A DNA stretch of 64,000 bases. Source: CBDDFN01 sp965227065 (lineage in GTDB: Bacteria; Pseudomonadota; Alphaproteobacteria; SPJN01). The notes under the pieces are model-generated. The model searched no databases. It had not been told where the DNA came from and was given only the letters and a program-made list of their open reading frames with translations. This document shows positions 41,799 to 51,517 of this stretch, piece after piece. The stretch spans positions 682,001-746,000 of the forward strand of contig CBDDFN010000020.1 of NCBI GenBank assembly GCA_965227065.1. The letters run 5' to 3'. The position numbers and the translations under genes were made by a program. Position 1 is the first letter of the stretch. Every line of letters starts with the position of its first letter.

Positions 41799-44508
41799 AG
41801 GAACCGAGAAGGTTCCGGTTCCACCAGCCTTTGCGAGGCGGACCGGCAGGCTTTTGCGGCTCGGGTTCCGGCTGAGGCTCAGGCTCAGGTTCCGCCGTTT
41901 CAACAGGGGCGGCCTCAATCTTGGGCTCTTCGTCCTCAGGCAATGTGCCGGCCTCGACAGGTTCGGGCGAACTTTCGCTGGCCTGTCCGGCATTGTCTTG
42001 CGGGGCAGGGTCGACCTGGGGGGTTTGCTCCGCCTTGGCTTCGATGACCGGCTGGTCGTCGGAATCCGGCGTTGAGCCATGATCGGCATCCGCAGTGTCC
42101 GTGTCCGGTGAGGCGTCTATTTGATCGTCCTGCGGAGCCTTGGCAGCGTCGGACTTTTCAGCCTGCTGATCGTCGTGCTGATCGGCTTGCTTTTCGTCTT
42201 GCTGGCCGTCCTGTTGGGCGTCCTGCTGATTGTCCGCATTGTCGCCAGACTTGCGCCGGCGCCGGCGGCGGCGGCGGCGTTTGCGCGGTTGCTTGTCTTC
42301 GCCACCCTCGTCATCATCGCTGTCGGCGCGCGCCTCTTCGGCGGGCTCGTCCTCAGTGACATCGTCGTTGAGAACTTTGTCGATCAGCAACGCATCGGCG
42401 GTGATTGCAGCCCCATCATCATCCTGACGTGACTTGTTCTTGACGCGGTCGATCTCAAACTCATCGCGGGGCAAATCATCATCGGCATCAAACAGGATGG
42501 AGAGCCCATAGTCGGAATGAATGCGGTTGATCTGCTCCCGCTTGTTGTTGAGCACATAGACCGCCACATCGGGGTGCAGCGAAACCTTCACTTCCGAGGC
42601 GCGGCCGCGCATGGCTTCGTCTTCGACCGCGCGCAGGACCTTGAGCGCGGCGGCATCAGTGGTGCGGACCATGCCCGTGCCGCCGCAATGATCACATTGG
42701 GTGGTCTGGATTTCGAGCAGGGAAGAACCCAGCCGCTGACGTGACATTTCAAGCAGGCCGAAGCTTGAAATCCGGCCGACCTGAATTCGCGCCCGGTCTG
42801 ATTTCAGACACTCCTTCAGCTTGCGCTCAACCGCCTTTTTGTGACGGTTTTCTTCCATATCAATAAAGTCGATGACGATCAGGCCCGCCAGGTCACGCAG
42901 GCGCAATTGCCGGGCGATTTCTTCGGCCGCTTCCACATTGGTGCGGTGCGCGGTGTCCTCGACATTTTTCTCACGCGTGGATTTGCCCGAGTTCACATCA
43001 ATCGAGATCAGCGCCTCGGTCGGGTTGATGACGATATAGCCACCCGATTTGAGTGACACGATCGGCTCAAACATCTGTTCAAGCTGGTTTTCAACCTGAT
43101 AGCGCAGGAACAGGGGCCCGCGATCCTTGTAGAGCTGGACGTTCTTGGCATGGCTCGGCATGAGCATTTTCATGAACGCCTTGGCTTCTTTGTAGCCGTC
43201 TTCGCCCTCGACAAGGACCTGATCGATATCCTTGGAATAGAAATCGCGGATGGCGCGTTGAATGATATTGCCTTCTTCATAGATCAGGCAGGGCGCAACC
43301 GATTTCAGTGTCAGCTCGCGAATATTGTCCCACAGCCTGAGCAGATATTCGAAGTCGCGTTTGACCTCGGCCTTGGTGCGCTGTGCGCCTGCGGTCCGCA
43401 GAATGAGGCCCATGCCTTTGGGCACATCGAGATCCTTGGTGATGGATTTCAGGCGCTTGCGGTCTGCCGCATTGGTGATCTTGCGGGAAATGCCACCACC
43501 GCGCGCAGTGTTGGGCATCAGCACGCAATAACGGCCTGCAATCGACATATAGGTCGTCAGGGCCGCGCCTTTGTTGCCGCGCTCTTCCTTGACGACTTGA
43601 ATCAGCAGGATCTGGCGGCGTTTGATGACTTCCTGAATGCGGTAGCGGCGCAGACGTTGCTGGCGGCGGCGCTCCCGGCGCTTATCATTGACGCTGTCTT
43701 CATCGTCGCCGCCGGTTTCTTCGGGCGCGTCGTCTGCGGCTTCGGCGCGATCGTCTGCGTCGCCGTCATCGCCTTCATTGTCGTCCTCAATGTTACCGTT
43801 ATCCCCGGCGTCATCATTTGCGTCATCGCCAATGTCATCGCCTTTGTCTTCGGGCGCATCGGGGGTGCGGGCCTCAAGGGCGGTCTCGTCCTCGCCTGAC
43901 GCGTTTTCATCGCCGGAGGGGGCGTCATTCTCGGGTTCCTCGCCTTCGACAAGACGGTCATCAATCTTGCTGTCGGCGGCTTGGGTCTTGCCCTCGGTCG
44001 GCGTGTCATCGTCATCATCGCCGCTGAGTTCGACGTCACCACCGTCACTGCCATCATCGTCGTCGTCTTCGCCGGACGGGGCCGCGCTCACCTCTTCAGC
44101 GGTGTTTTCATCGCCATCATCATTGTCGTCGGCCTGTGTGCCGGTGTCAGCCTCATCATCGCTTGAGGCTTCAAGCCCGGCTGCATCATCGTCGTCATCA
44201 TCATCGTCGTAATCGGCTTCATCGGCGGCTTCTTCCTCCAAAAGCGCCAGACGATCAGCGAGCGGGATCTGATAATAGTCGGGATGAATTTCCGAAAGCG
44301 GCAGGAAGCCGTGACGGTTTCCACCATATTCGACAAAGGCGGCCTGCAGCGAGGGTTCAACCCGCGTGACCTTGGCCAGATATATATTGCCTTTGAGTTG
44401 CTTGCGAAGAGCGCTTTCAAACTCAAATGTTTCGACGCGGTTTCCTTGAACGACAACCACCCGCGTTTCTTCGGGTTGGCTGGCGTCGATCAGCATTTTG
44501 CTTCCCAT
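41797..44508 (-). CDS. rne: Ribonuclease E/G
   Basis: 903 residues from the ATG at 44506-44508 (AAGGA upstream). Order: start of the S1 domain (MLIDASQPEETR to about 90), an extremely acidic insert (about 91-274, long Asp runs) ended by a basic patch (KRRERRRQQRLRRYR), the rest of S1, the DNase-I-like catalytic core with IVIDFIDMEENRHK, and the zinc-link CDHCGG. The C-terminal scaffold has an Arg run, Gln/Asp-rich and Pro/Glu-rich stretches, and the terminal GWWNRN, similar to the GWW peptide that recruits PNPase in Caulobacter. It starts most mRNA decay. Regulated probably through its long leader. Confidence 0.96.
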   Translation of the reverse strand: MGSKMLIDASQPEETRVVVVQGNRVETFEFESALRKQLKGNIYLAKVTRVEPSLQAAFVEYGGNRHGFLPLSEIHPDYYQIPLADRLALLEEEAADEADYDDDDDDDDAAGLEASSDDEADTGTQADDNDDGDENTAEEVSAAPSGEDDDDDGSDGGDVELSGDDDDDTPTEGKTQAADSKIDDRLVEGEEPENDAPSGDENASGEDETALEARTPDAPEDKGDDIGDDANDDAGDNGNIEDDNEGDDGDADDRAEAADDAPEETGGDDEDSVNDKRRERRRQQRLRRYRIQEVIKRRQILLIQVVKEERGNKGAALTTYMSIAGRYCVLMPNTARGGGISRKITNAADRKRLKSITKDLDVPKGMGLILRTAGAQRTKAEVKRDFEYLLRLWDNIRELTLKSVAPCLIYEEGNIIQRAIRDFYSKDIDQVLVEGEDGYKEAKAFMKMLMPSHAKNVQLYKDRGPLFLRYQVENQLEQMFEPIVSLKSGGYIVINPTEALISIDVNSGKSTREKNVEDTAHRTNVEAAEEIARQLRLRDLAGLIVIDFIDMEENRHKKAVERKLKECLKSDRARIQVGRISSFGLLEMSRQRLGSSLLEIQTTQCDHCGGTGMVRTTDAAALKVLRAVEDEAMRGRASEVKVSLHPDVAVYVLNNKREQINRIHSDYGLSILFDADDDLPRDEFEIDRVKNKSRQDDDGAAITADALLIDKVLNDDVTEDEPAEEARADSDDDEGGEDKQPRKRRRRRRRRRKSGDNADNQQDAQQDGQQDEKQADQHDDQQAEKSDAAKAPQDDQIDASPDTDTADADHGSTPDSDDQPVIEAKAEQTPQVDPAPQDNAGQASESSPEPVEAGTLPEDEEPKIEAAPVETAEPEPEPQPEPEPQKPAGPPRKGWWNRNLLGS

Positions 44509-45174
44509 GAAGTCTGTCCTTAAGGGCCGGTGAGGGCGCAATGCGCCGGCTCAAGCCCGTCTCTTGGGAACAAGTCGCCACGGCCAAACATGGCGGGGCA
44601 AAAATTGCCGCGCCCTGTTTCAGCGGTGCTGCGTGATATGTATGAGAACGCGCAACCATGATCGGCCGTGTCTCTCGTCCCTGTTTCACCGGACCGGCCC
44701 GTCGCCGCCGAAGAATGGCGTGTGCGTGAGAAACCGGTCATCAATCTGCTTAGCCGCACAATGCGGCCAAAATACCTCAAATATCGGCGGTGCCCTGTCA
44801 GGGCGCCTGTGCCGAGGTTCCGCATGGTCCGTCGAAACGATATCGGCCGAATGATCATCAGGTCATGGCCGGCACACCAAAAGGGTGCGGGCGGGCCTGT
44901 CTTTCATGGCGGAGATCCGCACGCATCTTTCAAGATCCTGTTTAAGTGCTTGAAAAAACGCATGTCTCGCGGAAAGTCGAAACCAAAGCGGATCATAGGG
45001 ACAAATTCCCAAAACGCAAAGCCCGCATTTTCTTCGCGACAAGCCGCCGCAATTTCTCCGCAGAATTCTGCGGATTTGGGCCGAACAATCATGGCGAATC
45101 GAGCGCCTTATTCTTACCCTAGTGCCGTGCAATCACCCAGGTAAAGTGGCGCACACAGAACTGAATCGGATGAG
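44509..45174. other. Long divergent intergenic region rne / amiC
   Basis: 666 bases with no supportable gene; the open frame at 44668-45144 has biased, low-similarity sequence and no ribosome site. It must hold the rne leader and the promoters of rne and amiC. Visible structure: a GCCCTG/CAGGGC hairpin at 44792-44804 and a perfect 16-bp palindrome at 45058-45073. A long rne leader is usual because RNase E controls its own mRNA. Confidence 0.55.
45058..45073. promoter_or_regulatory. Perfect 16-bp palindrome upstream of amiC
   Basis: CCGCAGAATTCTGCGG is self-complementary and lies 101 bases before the amiC start. The adjacent CCGCAATTTCT (45047-45057) continues the same pattern. A closely similar sequence lies upstream of the M23 peptidase gene (51778-51797). 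A protein-binding site is plausible; no regulator can be named. Confidence 0.4.
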
Positions 45175-46392
45175 ATGAGACACGGCTTCACCCAGTGGCA
45201 ACGCAGCGTGATGCGCGTCCTTGCGGCGTGCATAGTGGTGTTTGCGTCGTGGCCGGTGGCGTCTGAGGCAACCGTGAAGGTGCTGGGCGCCCGCATTGGC
45301 GATCATGGCGGTTATACCCGCATTGTCTTTGATCTCAGCCGGGCTGTCCCTCACAAAAGCTTTACCCTCGCCGACCCCCACCGGGTTGTGATTGATATGG
45401 CCGAGGCGGATTTCGCCATTGATCCGCATATTGGCGAGGCAGGCGGGGGGCTGATCGAACGGTTTCGCTATGGTCTGTTTCAGCCCGGCAATAGCCGGGT
45501 GGTGCTGGATCTGAAAAAGCCTGCGCGCATCGCCAAGCTGTTTTCGCTGGCGGGCCACAATGGCAGGGGCGCGCGGTTGGTGATTGACCTTGAACCGGTC
45601 AGCCGGGATGCGTTTTTGAAAGCAGCAGGCTTTCCTGAAGAAAGCTTTTTGCCGGAACCAAAAACCGAAACAGAGATCGTCGTTCCTGCGCCGGTCCAGA
45701 AAAGCAAGCCGGTGGTGGTGATCGACCCGGGCCATGGCGGGGTTGATCCCGGCGCCATTGGCCGCTCGGGCCTGAAAGAAAAAAATGTTGTGTTTGATAC
45801 TGCGCAACGGTTGGCCCGGCATCTCAACCAGCGGGGAACCTACACGGTGCGCATGACCCGCGACCGGGATGTGTTTGTCCCGTTGCGGGAACGGGTCCGG
45901 CGGGGCCGCCGGTTCAACGCCGATCTGTTCATTTCGATCCATGCCGATGCGGCGGAAAATCCGCGCGCCCATGGGGCAGGGGTCTATACGTTGTCTGAAA
46001 ACGCCTCTGACCGCGAAGCCGCGGCTTTGGCGCGGCGGGAAAACCGTGCCGATATCATTGCCGGTGTGAACCTGTCGGGGGAGCCTGACGAGGTCGCCTC
46101 TATCCTGATCGATCTGGCGCAACGGGAAACCAAGAACAAGTCGGTCAATTTTGCCAGCACCCTTGTGCCTTACCTCAAGCAAAGTGCGGGCATCCGCTCA
46201 AACACCCACCGGTTTGCCGGATTTGCGGTGCTTAAAGCGCCCGATGTCCCCTCCGTGCTGATCGAGCTTGGTTTTCTGACCAACCGGACCGAAGAACGCA
46301 ATCTGTCGAGTGCCACACATCGTGAAAGGCTGGCGCGCGCGATAGCCGATGCGGTTGACCGTTATTTTTCGACGCAAACGGCCTCGCGCTAG
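45175..46392 (+). CDS. amiC: N-acetylmuramoyl-L-alanine amidase (AmiC type)
   Basis: 405 residues. Signal peptide (inner start MRVLAACIVVFASWPVASEA possible at 45211), an AMIN domain (about 33-130) that binds peptidoglycan at septa, a Pro-rich linker, then an Amidase_3 catalytic domain: VVIDPGHGGVDPGA and SIHAD with zinc-binding His, and VLIELGFLTNRTEE with the catalytic Glu. It splits septal peptidoglycan between MurNAc and the peptide. The PBP1A gene follows by 145 bases. Confidence 0.95.
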   Translation: MRHGFTQWQRSVMRVLAACIVVFASWPVASEATVKVLGARIGDHGGYTRIVFDLSRAVPHKSFTLADPHRVVIDMAEADFAIDPHIGEAGGGLIERFRYGLFQPGNSRVVLDLKKPARIAKLFSLAGHNGRGARLVIDLEPVSRDAFLKAAGFPEESFLPEPKTETEIVVPAPVQKSKPVVVIDPGHGGVDPGAIGRSGLKEKNVVFDTAQRLARHLNQRGTYTVRMTRDRDVFVPLRERVRRGRRFNADLFISIHADAAENPRAHGAGVYTLSENASDREAAALARRENRADIIAGVNLSGEPDEVASILIDLAQRETKNKSVNFASTLVPYLKQSAGIRSNTHRFAGFAVLKAPDVPSVLIELGFLTNRTEERNLSSATHRERLARAIADAVDRYFSTQTASR

Positions 46393-46537
46393 TGGAAAGC
46401 GACAACTTTCATTTTTGTCAGCGGCCATGGTAGAACCATTCTGAAAAACGATTTGCCGCGTTGCACAATTCGCCCAGATGTGGCCATGAAACGGACGCAC
46501 GCGTGGGGGATAACACCGCGGTACCGGAGGGTGTCTT

Positions 46538-48946
46538 TTGTTTAAGTCCATCAAATGGACCAGTGTCTTGGCGTATGGCTTGTCGGCGGCCCTGATTTTG
46601 GGCGTCGCCGGTGTGGCTTTGCTTGGCTATTTCTGGTGGTCGTTGAGCCGGGGATTGCCCGATCACCGTCAATTGGCCGAATATGAACCGCCGGTAACCA
46701 GCCGCATTCATGCCGGTGATGGCAGCCTGATTGGCGTGTTTGCCCGCGAACGTCGGATGTTTGTGCCGATCCAGGCCATTCCCGACCGGGTGAAATACGC
46801 CTTCATTTCCGCGGAGGACAAAACCTTTTACGAGCATGGCGGCGTTGATGTGCCGGGCATTTTGTCCGCCGTTGTGAAGAATGTCGGCAATCAGATTTCG
46901 GGCCGCCGCCCTGTTGGTGCTTCGACGATTACTCAGCAAGTGGCCAAGAACTTCCTTCTGACCAATGAAGTCAGCTATGAGCGCAAGCTGAAGGAAATGA
47001 TCCTGGCCTTCCGGCTTGAACGCGCATTCGGCAAAGACAAGCTGCTTGAGCTTTACCTCAACGAAATCTATCTCGGCCGGGGCGCTTATGGGGTTGCGGC
47101 GGCCGCGCTGAACTATTTCGACAAGCCGCTCGCAGACCTGACCATTGCCGAGGCCGCCTATCTGGCAGCCCTGCCCAAAGCGCCGAGCAATTATCATCCG
47201 GTCCGCAACCGGGAGCGGGCCCTTGTCCGCCGCAACTGGGTGATCGCCGAGATGCAGGACAATGGCTATATCAGCGAAGACGAGGCTGAAACTGCTGAGC
47301 TTGATCCGCTGATTGCCGAGGAGCTTAAAGCCCCCACGCTGGTCGATGCGCGCTATTTCGTGGTGGCAATCCGAAATCAGCTGCTTGATCAGTTCGGTGA
47401 GCAGACCTTGTTTGAAGATGGCCTGTCGATCCGCACCACGGTGGAGCCGCGCTTGCAAAATGTGGCGCAGAATGTGCTGCGTGAAGGAATCAGCGATTTT
47501 GACCGCCGCACCGGATGGCGGGGACCGATCGAGGCGCTGGGTGGTCAGGACGGTTGGAAAGACACGTATCGCGAAACGCTCAATGCGCTGGAAGAAGACA
47601 GTGACCTTTACCCCTGGCGTTATGGTGTTGTGCTGGGCCTCAAGGCCGATCAGGCCGAGTTGGGCTTTGCCGACGGCACCAATGGCGTGATGCCGTTTGC
47701 CCGCATGGACTGGGCCTATGTGGATGGCCGTCCGCCCAAAAAGCCCTCTGACGTCCTGTCGCTGGGCGATATCGTTCTGGTTTCGCCGGGCAGTGAAAGC
47801 CAGAAGGGCTGGGGTTTGCGCCAATTGCCCGAAGTCAATGGCGCACTGGTCGCCCTTGATCCGCATACGGGCCGGGTGCTTGCGCTGGTGGGTGGTTTTT
47901 CTTACGCCCAAAGCCGCTTTAACCGCGCCATTCAGGCTGAACGTCAGCCCGGCTCGGCCATCAAGCCGTTCATCTATGCGGCCGCGCTTGATTCGGGCTT
48001 CACACCCTCAAGCCTGATCCTCGATGCGCCCTTTGTGATGGAGCAGGGGCCGGGCAAGCCGCTGTGGAAACCCGCCAACTATACAAAGCGCTTTTATGGC
48101 CCCTCGACCTTGCGTCTGGGCATTGAAAAGTCGCGCAATCTGATGACCGTGCGGCTGGCGCAGAATATCGGCATGAAGAAGGTTGTCGATTATGCTCGCC
48201 GGTTCGGCATTGATGACAAGATGGAACCTGTCCTCGCCATGTCGCTGGGCGCAGGTGAAACCACGCCGCTTAAGCTGACGGCGGCCTACGCCATGCTGGT
48301 CAATGGCGGCAAGAAGATCACGCCGACCCTGATTGACAGGGTGCAGGACCGTTATGGCCATACGATTTACAAATCCGATGAACGGGTGTGTGACGAGTGC
48401 CGGATCGATGAATGGACCGGCAGCCCGCCGCCGCAATTGCCTGATGAACGGCCCCAGGTCATCAATGCGCAAACAGCCTATCAGATCGTGTCAATCCTGG
48501 AAGGTGTGGTTGAACGTGGGACCGGCGTGCGTGTCAAAGCCGTTGGCAAGCCGCTGGCGGGCAAGACCGGCACGACCGACGAGTCGCGTGACACCTGGTT
48601 TGTCGGCTTTTCGCCCGACCTCGCCGTCGGGGTCTATGTCGGCTATGACACGCCCAAAAGCCTTGGGCGGAAGGAAACCGGATCGTCGGTGGCCGCACCG
48701 ATCTTCCGTGACTTTATGATGGAAGCGCTGAAGAACCAGCCGGCCATTCCCTTCCGTATTCCCTCCGGTATGCGGCTGGTCCGGGTGAACGCAAAGACAG
48801 GCGCGCCGGCACGCTATGGCGATGACAATATAATTTTGGAAGCCTTCAAGCCGGGAACCGAACCCAGCGGCGATCAGATCGTGCTGGATGGTTCCATGGG
48901 CGGTGCGGGCTCGTCAGCAACGGCGGGCACCGGCGGTCTTTACTGA
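46538..48946 (+). CDS. mrcA: Penicillin-binding protein 1A (bifunctional)
   Basis: 802 residues from a TTG start preceded by GGAGG at a good distance; no ATG nearby fits. One N-terminal membrane helix; GT51 domain with EDKTFYEHGGVD and GASTITQQVAKNF; an OB-like insert (about 320-430); transpeptidase with PGSAIKPF (catalytic Ser-x-x-Lys), EKSRN, and KTGTTDESRDTWFVGF. It polymerises and cross-links peptidoglycan. Placed between amiC and prfB, the usual alphaproteobacterial order. Confidence 0.95.
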   Translation: MFKSIKWTSVLAYGLSAALILGVAGVALLGYFWWSLSRGLPDHRQLAEYEPPVTSRIHAGDGSLIGVFARERRMFVPIQAIPDRVKYAFISAEDKTFYEHGGVDVPGILSAVVKNVGNQISGRRPVGASTITQQVAKNFLLTNEVSYERKLKEMILAFRLERAFGKDKLLELYLNEIYLGRGAYGVAAAALNYFDKPLADLTIAEAAYLAALPKAPSNYHPVRNRERALVRRNWVIAEMQDNGYISEDEAETAELDPLIAEELKAPTLVDARYFVVAIRNQLLDQFGEQTLFEDGLSIRTTVEPRLQNVAQNVLREGISDFDRRTGWRGPIEALGGQDGWKDTYRETLNALEEDSDLYPWRYGVVLGLKADQAELGFADGTNGVMPFARMDWAYVDGRPPKKPSDVLSLGDIVLVSPGSESQKGWGLRQLPEVNGALVALDPHTGRVLALVGGFSYAQSRFNRAIQAERQPGSAIKPFIYAAALDSGFTPSSLILDAPFVMEQGPGKPLWKPANYTKRFYGPSTLRLGIEKSRNLMTVRLAQNIGMKKVVDYARRFGIDDKMEPVLAMSLGAGETTPLKLTAAYAMLVNGGKKITPTLIDRVQDRYGHTIYKSDERVCDECRIDEWTGSPPPQLPDERPQVINAQTAYQIVSILEGVVERGTGVRVKAVGKPLAGKTGTTDESRDTWFVGFSPDLAVGVYVGYDTPKSLGRKETGSSVAAPIFRDFMMEALKNQPAIPFRIPSGMRLVRVNAKTGAPARYGDDNIILEAFKPGTEPSGDQIVLDGSMGGAGSSATAGTGGLY

Positions 48947-49009
48947 TCGGCGCTTGCGGCTTATAGATCGCCCCCCACAGTCTTCAAAAACACAAGGATT
49001 CGCAGATCC

Positions 49010-50138
49010 ATGCGGGCAGAAACCCAATCACTGATCGACCAAATCAAGCAGTCGCTGGCACTGCTGAGGAGGCATCTTTGACCCCGTCCAGTCACAAAAG
49101 AAACTGGATGAGCTGAACCAGAAAGCCGAAGACCCTGATCTGTGGAACGATCCTGAAGCTGCGCAAGTGGTCATGCGGGAACGCACCCATCTGGAAAATG
49201 CGCTGAAAGGTCTGCGCGCGCTTGAGCAAGAGCTTGAAGATTCAATCGAGCTGATTGGTCTGGGTGAGGAAGAGGGCGACGCCGAAACCATCGCCGAAGG
49301 CGATGCCGCCATTGAAGCGCTCGCCATCGTTGCCCAGAAGCGTGAGATTGAAACCCTGCTGTCGGGCGAGGCCGACGCCAATAATTGTTTTGTCGAGGTT
49401 CATGCCGGGGCAGGCGGCACTGAAAGCCAGGACTGGGCGTCTATGCTGGCGCGTATGTATGCCCGCTGGGGCGAAAAAGCGGGCTACAAGGTGGAGTATC
49501 TCGAAGAAAGCCCCGGTGAAGAGGCGGGGATCAAATCAGCCTCGATCAAAATTTCTGGCCATAATGCCTATGGCTGGGCCAAGACGGAATCAGGCGTGCA
49601 CCGGCTGGTGCGCATTTCACCCTATGACAGTTCCGCCCGCCGCCATACCAGCTTTGCGAGCGTGTGGGTCTACCCCGAAGTCGATGACAATATTGAAGTC
49701 GAGATTGAGGAAAAGGATGTGCGGGTCGATACCTACCGCGCGTCCGGCGCGGGCGGCCAGCACGTCAACAAAACGGATTCAGCGATCCGGCTGACCCACG
49801 AGCCGACCGGCATTGTCGTTCAATGTCAAAACGGCCGCTCCCAGCACCGTAACCGGGCGGATGCCTGGGCGATGCTGCGCGCGCGTCTGTATGAGCTTGA
49901 ACTGCAAAAGCGTGAGGAAGAAGCCAACGCGGCTGCCGAAAGCAAGACCGATATTGGCTGGGGCCATCAAATCCGCTCTTACGTTTTGCAGCCCTATCAG
50001 ATGGTCAAGGATTTGCGCACCGGTGTTGAAAGCCCGACGCCGCAAAATGTCCTGGATGGCGATCTGGAAGCCTTCATGTCAGCCGCACTTGCCCAGCGGG
50101 TGCAAGGGGGCGGAGAGGTGGTCGAGGATCTGGATTAA
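49010..50138 (+). CDS. prfB: Peptide chain release factor 2 (programmed +1 frameshift)
   Basis: Starts at the ATG at 49010 (AAGGA upstream), reads 23 codons to the in-frame stop CTT-TGA at 49076-49081, then continues in the +1 frame from GAC at 49080 to 50138, giving 375 residues. The frameshift signal is canonical: AGGAGG three bases before CTTTGAC. The body has the GGQ motif in SGAGGQHVNK for peptidyl hydrolysis. The stop-recognition tripeptide is SPY in RISPYDSSARRHTSF, not the SPF of E. coli, a variant I believe occurs in Alphaproteobacteria. RF2 ends translation at UGA and UAA, and its own UGA makes a feedback loop. Confidence 0.96.
49067..49082 (+). promoter_or_regulatory. prfB programmed +1 frameshift signal
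   Basis: The internal Shine-Dalgarno AGGAGG (49067-49072), three spacer bases CAT, and the slippery CTT-TGA-C (49076-49082) reproduce the arrangement known from E. coli prfB. When RF2 is scarce the ribosome pauses at UGA and slips by one base into the long frame; when RF2 is plentiful, translation stops after 23 codons. Confidence 0.93.
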
Positions 50139-51517
50139 TTCTCGCCCATCAGCCGGGCGAGATCCTGGCCCGCCTTGACGAATGCCAGCGGATTGCGCGG
50201 CTTGTTATTGACCCAGATTTCATAATGCAGGTGCGGGCCGGTGGACCGGCCGGTTGAGCCCATTGCGGCGATCGCCTGACCCGAGGCAACCTTGTCGCCT
50301 TCTTGCACATAAATCCGGTGAAGATGGCCGTACCGGGTACGGATGCCGTTGCGATGTTCGATTTCGACCAGATTGCCATAAGCGGCAAACCGGCCCGCGC
50401 GAACCACAACACCGGCTGACGCGGCGCGGACAGGAGTTCCGCGCGCACCGGCAAGGTCAAGACCGGCATGGAAGGCGCGGCGCTTGGTCATGGGATCACG
50501 GCGCAGGCCAAAACGGCTGGACAGGAAATATCGGCCGGCATCAACAGGCAGACGCAGCGGCATGACGGTCAGCGTGTCATTGAGTTCCTCAAGCAGGTTG
50601 AGGTCATCCTCGATCAGCGCCAGCAGGTCGCCGGTCGTGGCCTGTGTTTCTTCATCAAGCAGCGTTTTGGGTGCAGCTTCGGTCAGTTCGATCAACGGAC
50701 CGCCCATGCCCATTTTCTCAAGCCCCAGAGAGGCGAGCAGGGACTGGCGCTCTTCAACAGCAGCTTTCACGCGACCGGCAAGCGCACCAACCATGTTGGA
50801 TTGTTCGGTTTCGATGGCCGCGTAAAGCCGGTCAACCTTGTAGGCGCGGTCGCGAAAATCGCGATGCATGCGTTTTTGATCGTCAATGTCGGGACGCTCA
50901 TCGCTGTTCCACAGCGCTTTGGCCATGGCGCGGAGATTTTTGGGCTGCGGGTGAAAGGCCTTGCCTTGAACCGCACCTTTGGCGGACGCGGGCAGGGGAA
51001 GGTCTTTGGGCAGATCCACCTTGGCACCGGGTCCTTTGCGCGGATGGGGGTGCGGGCGGGGAATGGCGCGGGTTGCTTCAGCACCAAGGTCTTCAAAGGC
51101 GTTGAGCGGACCACCTTCAAAACCCGGCCGGCTGCCCAGCTGGTAATTTTGGCTGGCGCGGCGCTCAATCAGCGCATCGCGCTCGATAACCGTCGGTGAC
51201 GCGGGGTTTTCGCTTTGCAGGACCTGATAGCGGTGCATGAGGTCTTCGATGCGCTCATGCTGGGCTTCGATCGTGCTGGCGCGATCCACCAAATTGTCTT
51301 GAATGCGGCTCAATTCGCGGGGCATGCCCGACAGCGAGAAATTGAGTTCGGCAAATTCGTAAGCAAGCCATCCGGCGGACCCGGTGGCCAGGGTGGCCCA
51401 CAGGCCCAGCGTCGCCATTTTCGCGCGGGCCGAGTTGCGGTACCAAGACCAAAGTGTCGACAGCACACCGCCAGAGGCGGACGCCTGGTCGTTTGCGCTT
51501 TGGGTTTCGGTGTTCAT
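50135..51517 (-). CDS. M23 family metallopeptidase (LytM domain)
   Basis: 460 residues. One membrane helix near residues 34-55, then coiled-coil-rich linker, a basic/Pro-rich stretch (PRPHPHPRKGPG), a second helical part, and a C-terminal LytM domain: RAFHAGLDLAGARGTPV (His and Asp), RYGHLHRIYV and TGPHLHYEIW (HxH). All zinc ligands are present, so it should be an active peptidoglycan endopeptidase rather than an EnvC-like activator. Long linkers like this occur in alphaproteobacterial DipM/EnvC-type proteins. Its stop overlaps the prfB stop by four bases. Confidence 0.9.
   Translation of the reverse strand: MNTETQSANDQASASGGVLSTLWSWYRNSARAKMATLGLWATLATGSAGWLAYEFAELNFSLSGMPRELSRIQDNLVDRASTIEAQHERIEDLMHRYQVLQSENPASPTVIERDALIERRASQNYQLGSRPGFEGGPLNAFEDLGAEATRAIPRPHPHPRKGPGAKVDLPKDLPLPASAKGAVQGKAFHPQPKNLRAMAKALWNSDERPDIDDQKRMHRDFRDRAYKVDRLYAAIETEQSNMVGALAGRVKAAVEERQSLLASLGLEKMGMGGPLIELTEAAPKTLLDEETQATTGDLLALIEDDLNLLEELNDTLTVMPLRLPVDAGRYFLSSRFGLRRDPMTKRRAFHAGLDLAGARGTPVRAASAGVVVRAGRFAAYGNLVEIEHRNGIRTRYGHLHRIYVQEGDKVASGQAIAAMGSTGRSTGPHLHYEIWVNNKPRNPLAFVKAGQDLARLMGEN

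Noticed and set aside
43150..44212. Open frames antisense to rne with hydrophobic or Ser-rich runs
   Set aside because: The Val/Ile and Ser runs are just the reverse reading of the Asp/Glu-rich insert of RNase E.
44668..45144. 158-codon open frame between rne and amiC
   Set aside because: No ribosome site, basic and low-complexity composition, no family-like motif; the region is better explained as leader and promoter DNA.
46393..46537. Small hairpin GAAAG/CTTTC followed by ATTTTTGT after amiC
   Set aside because: The five-base AT-rich stem is too weak to call a terminator.
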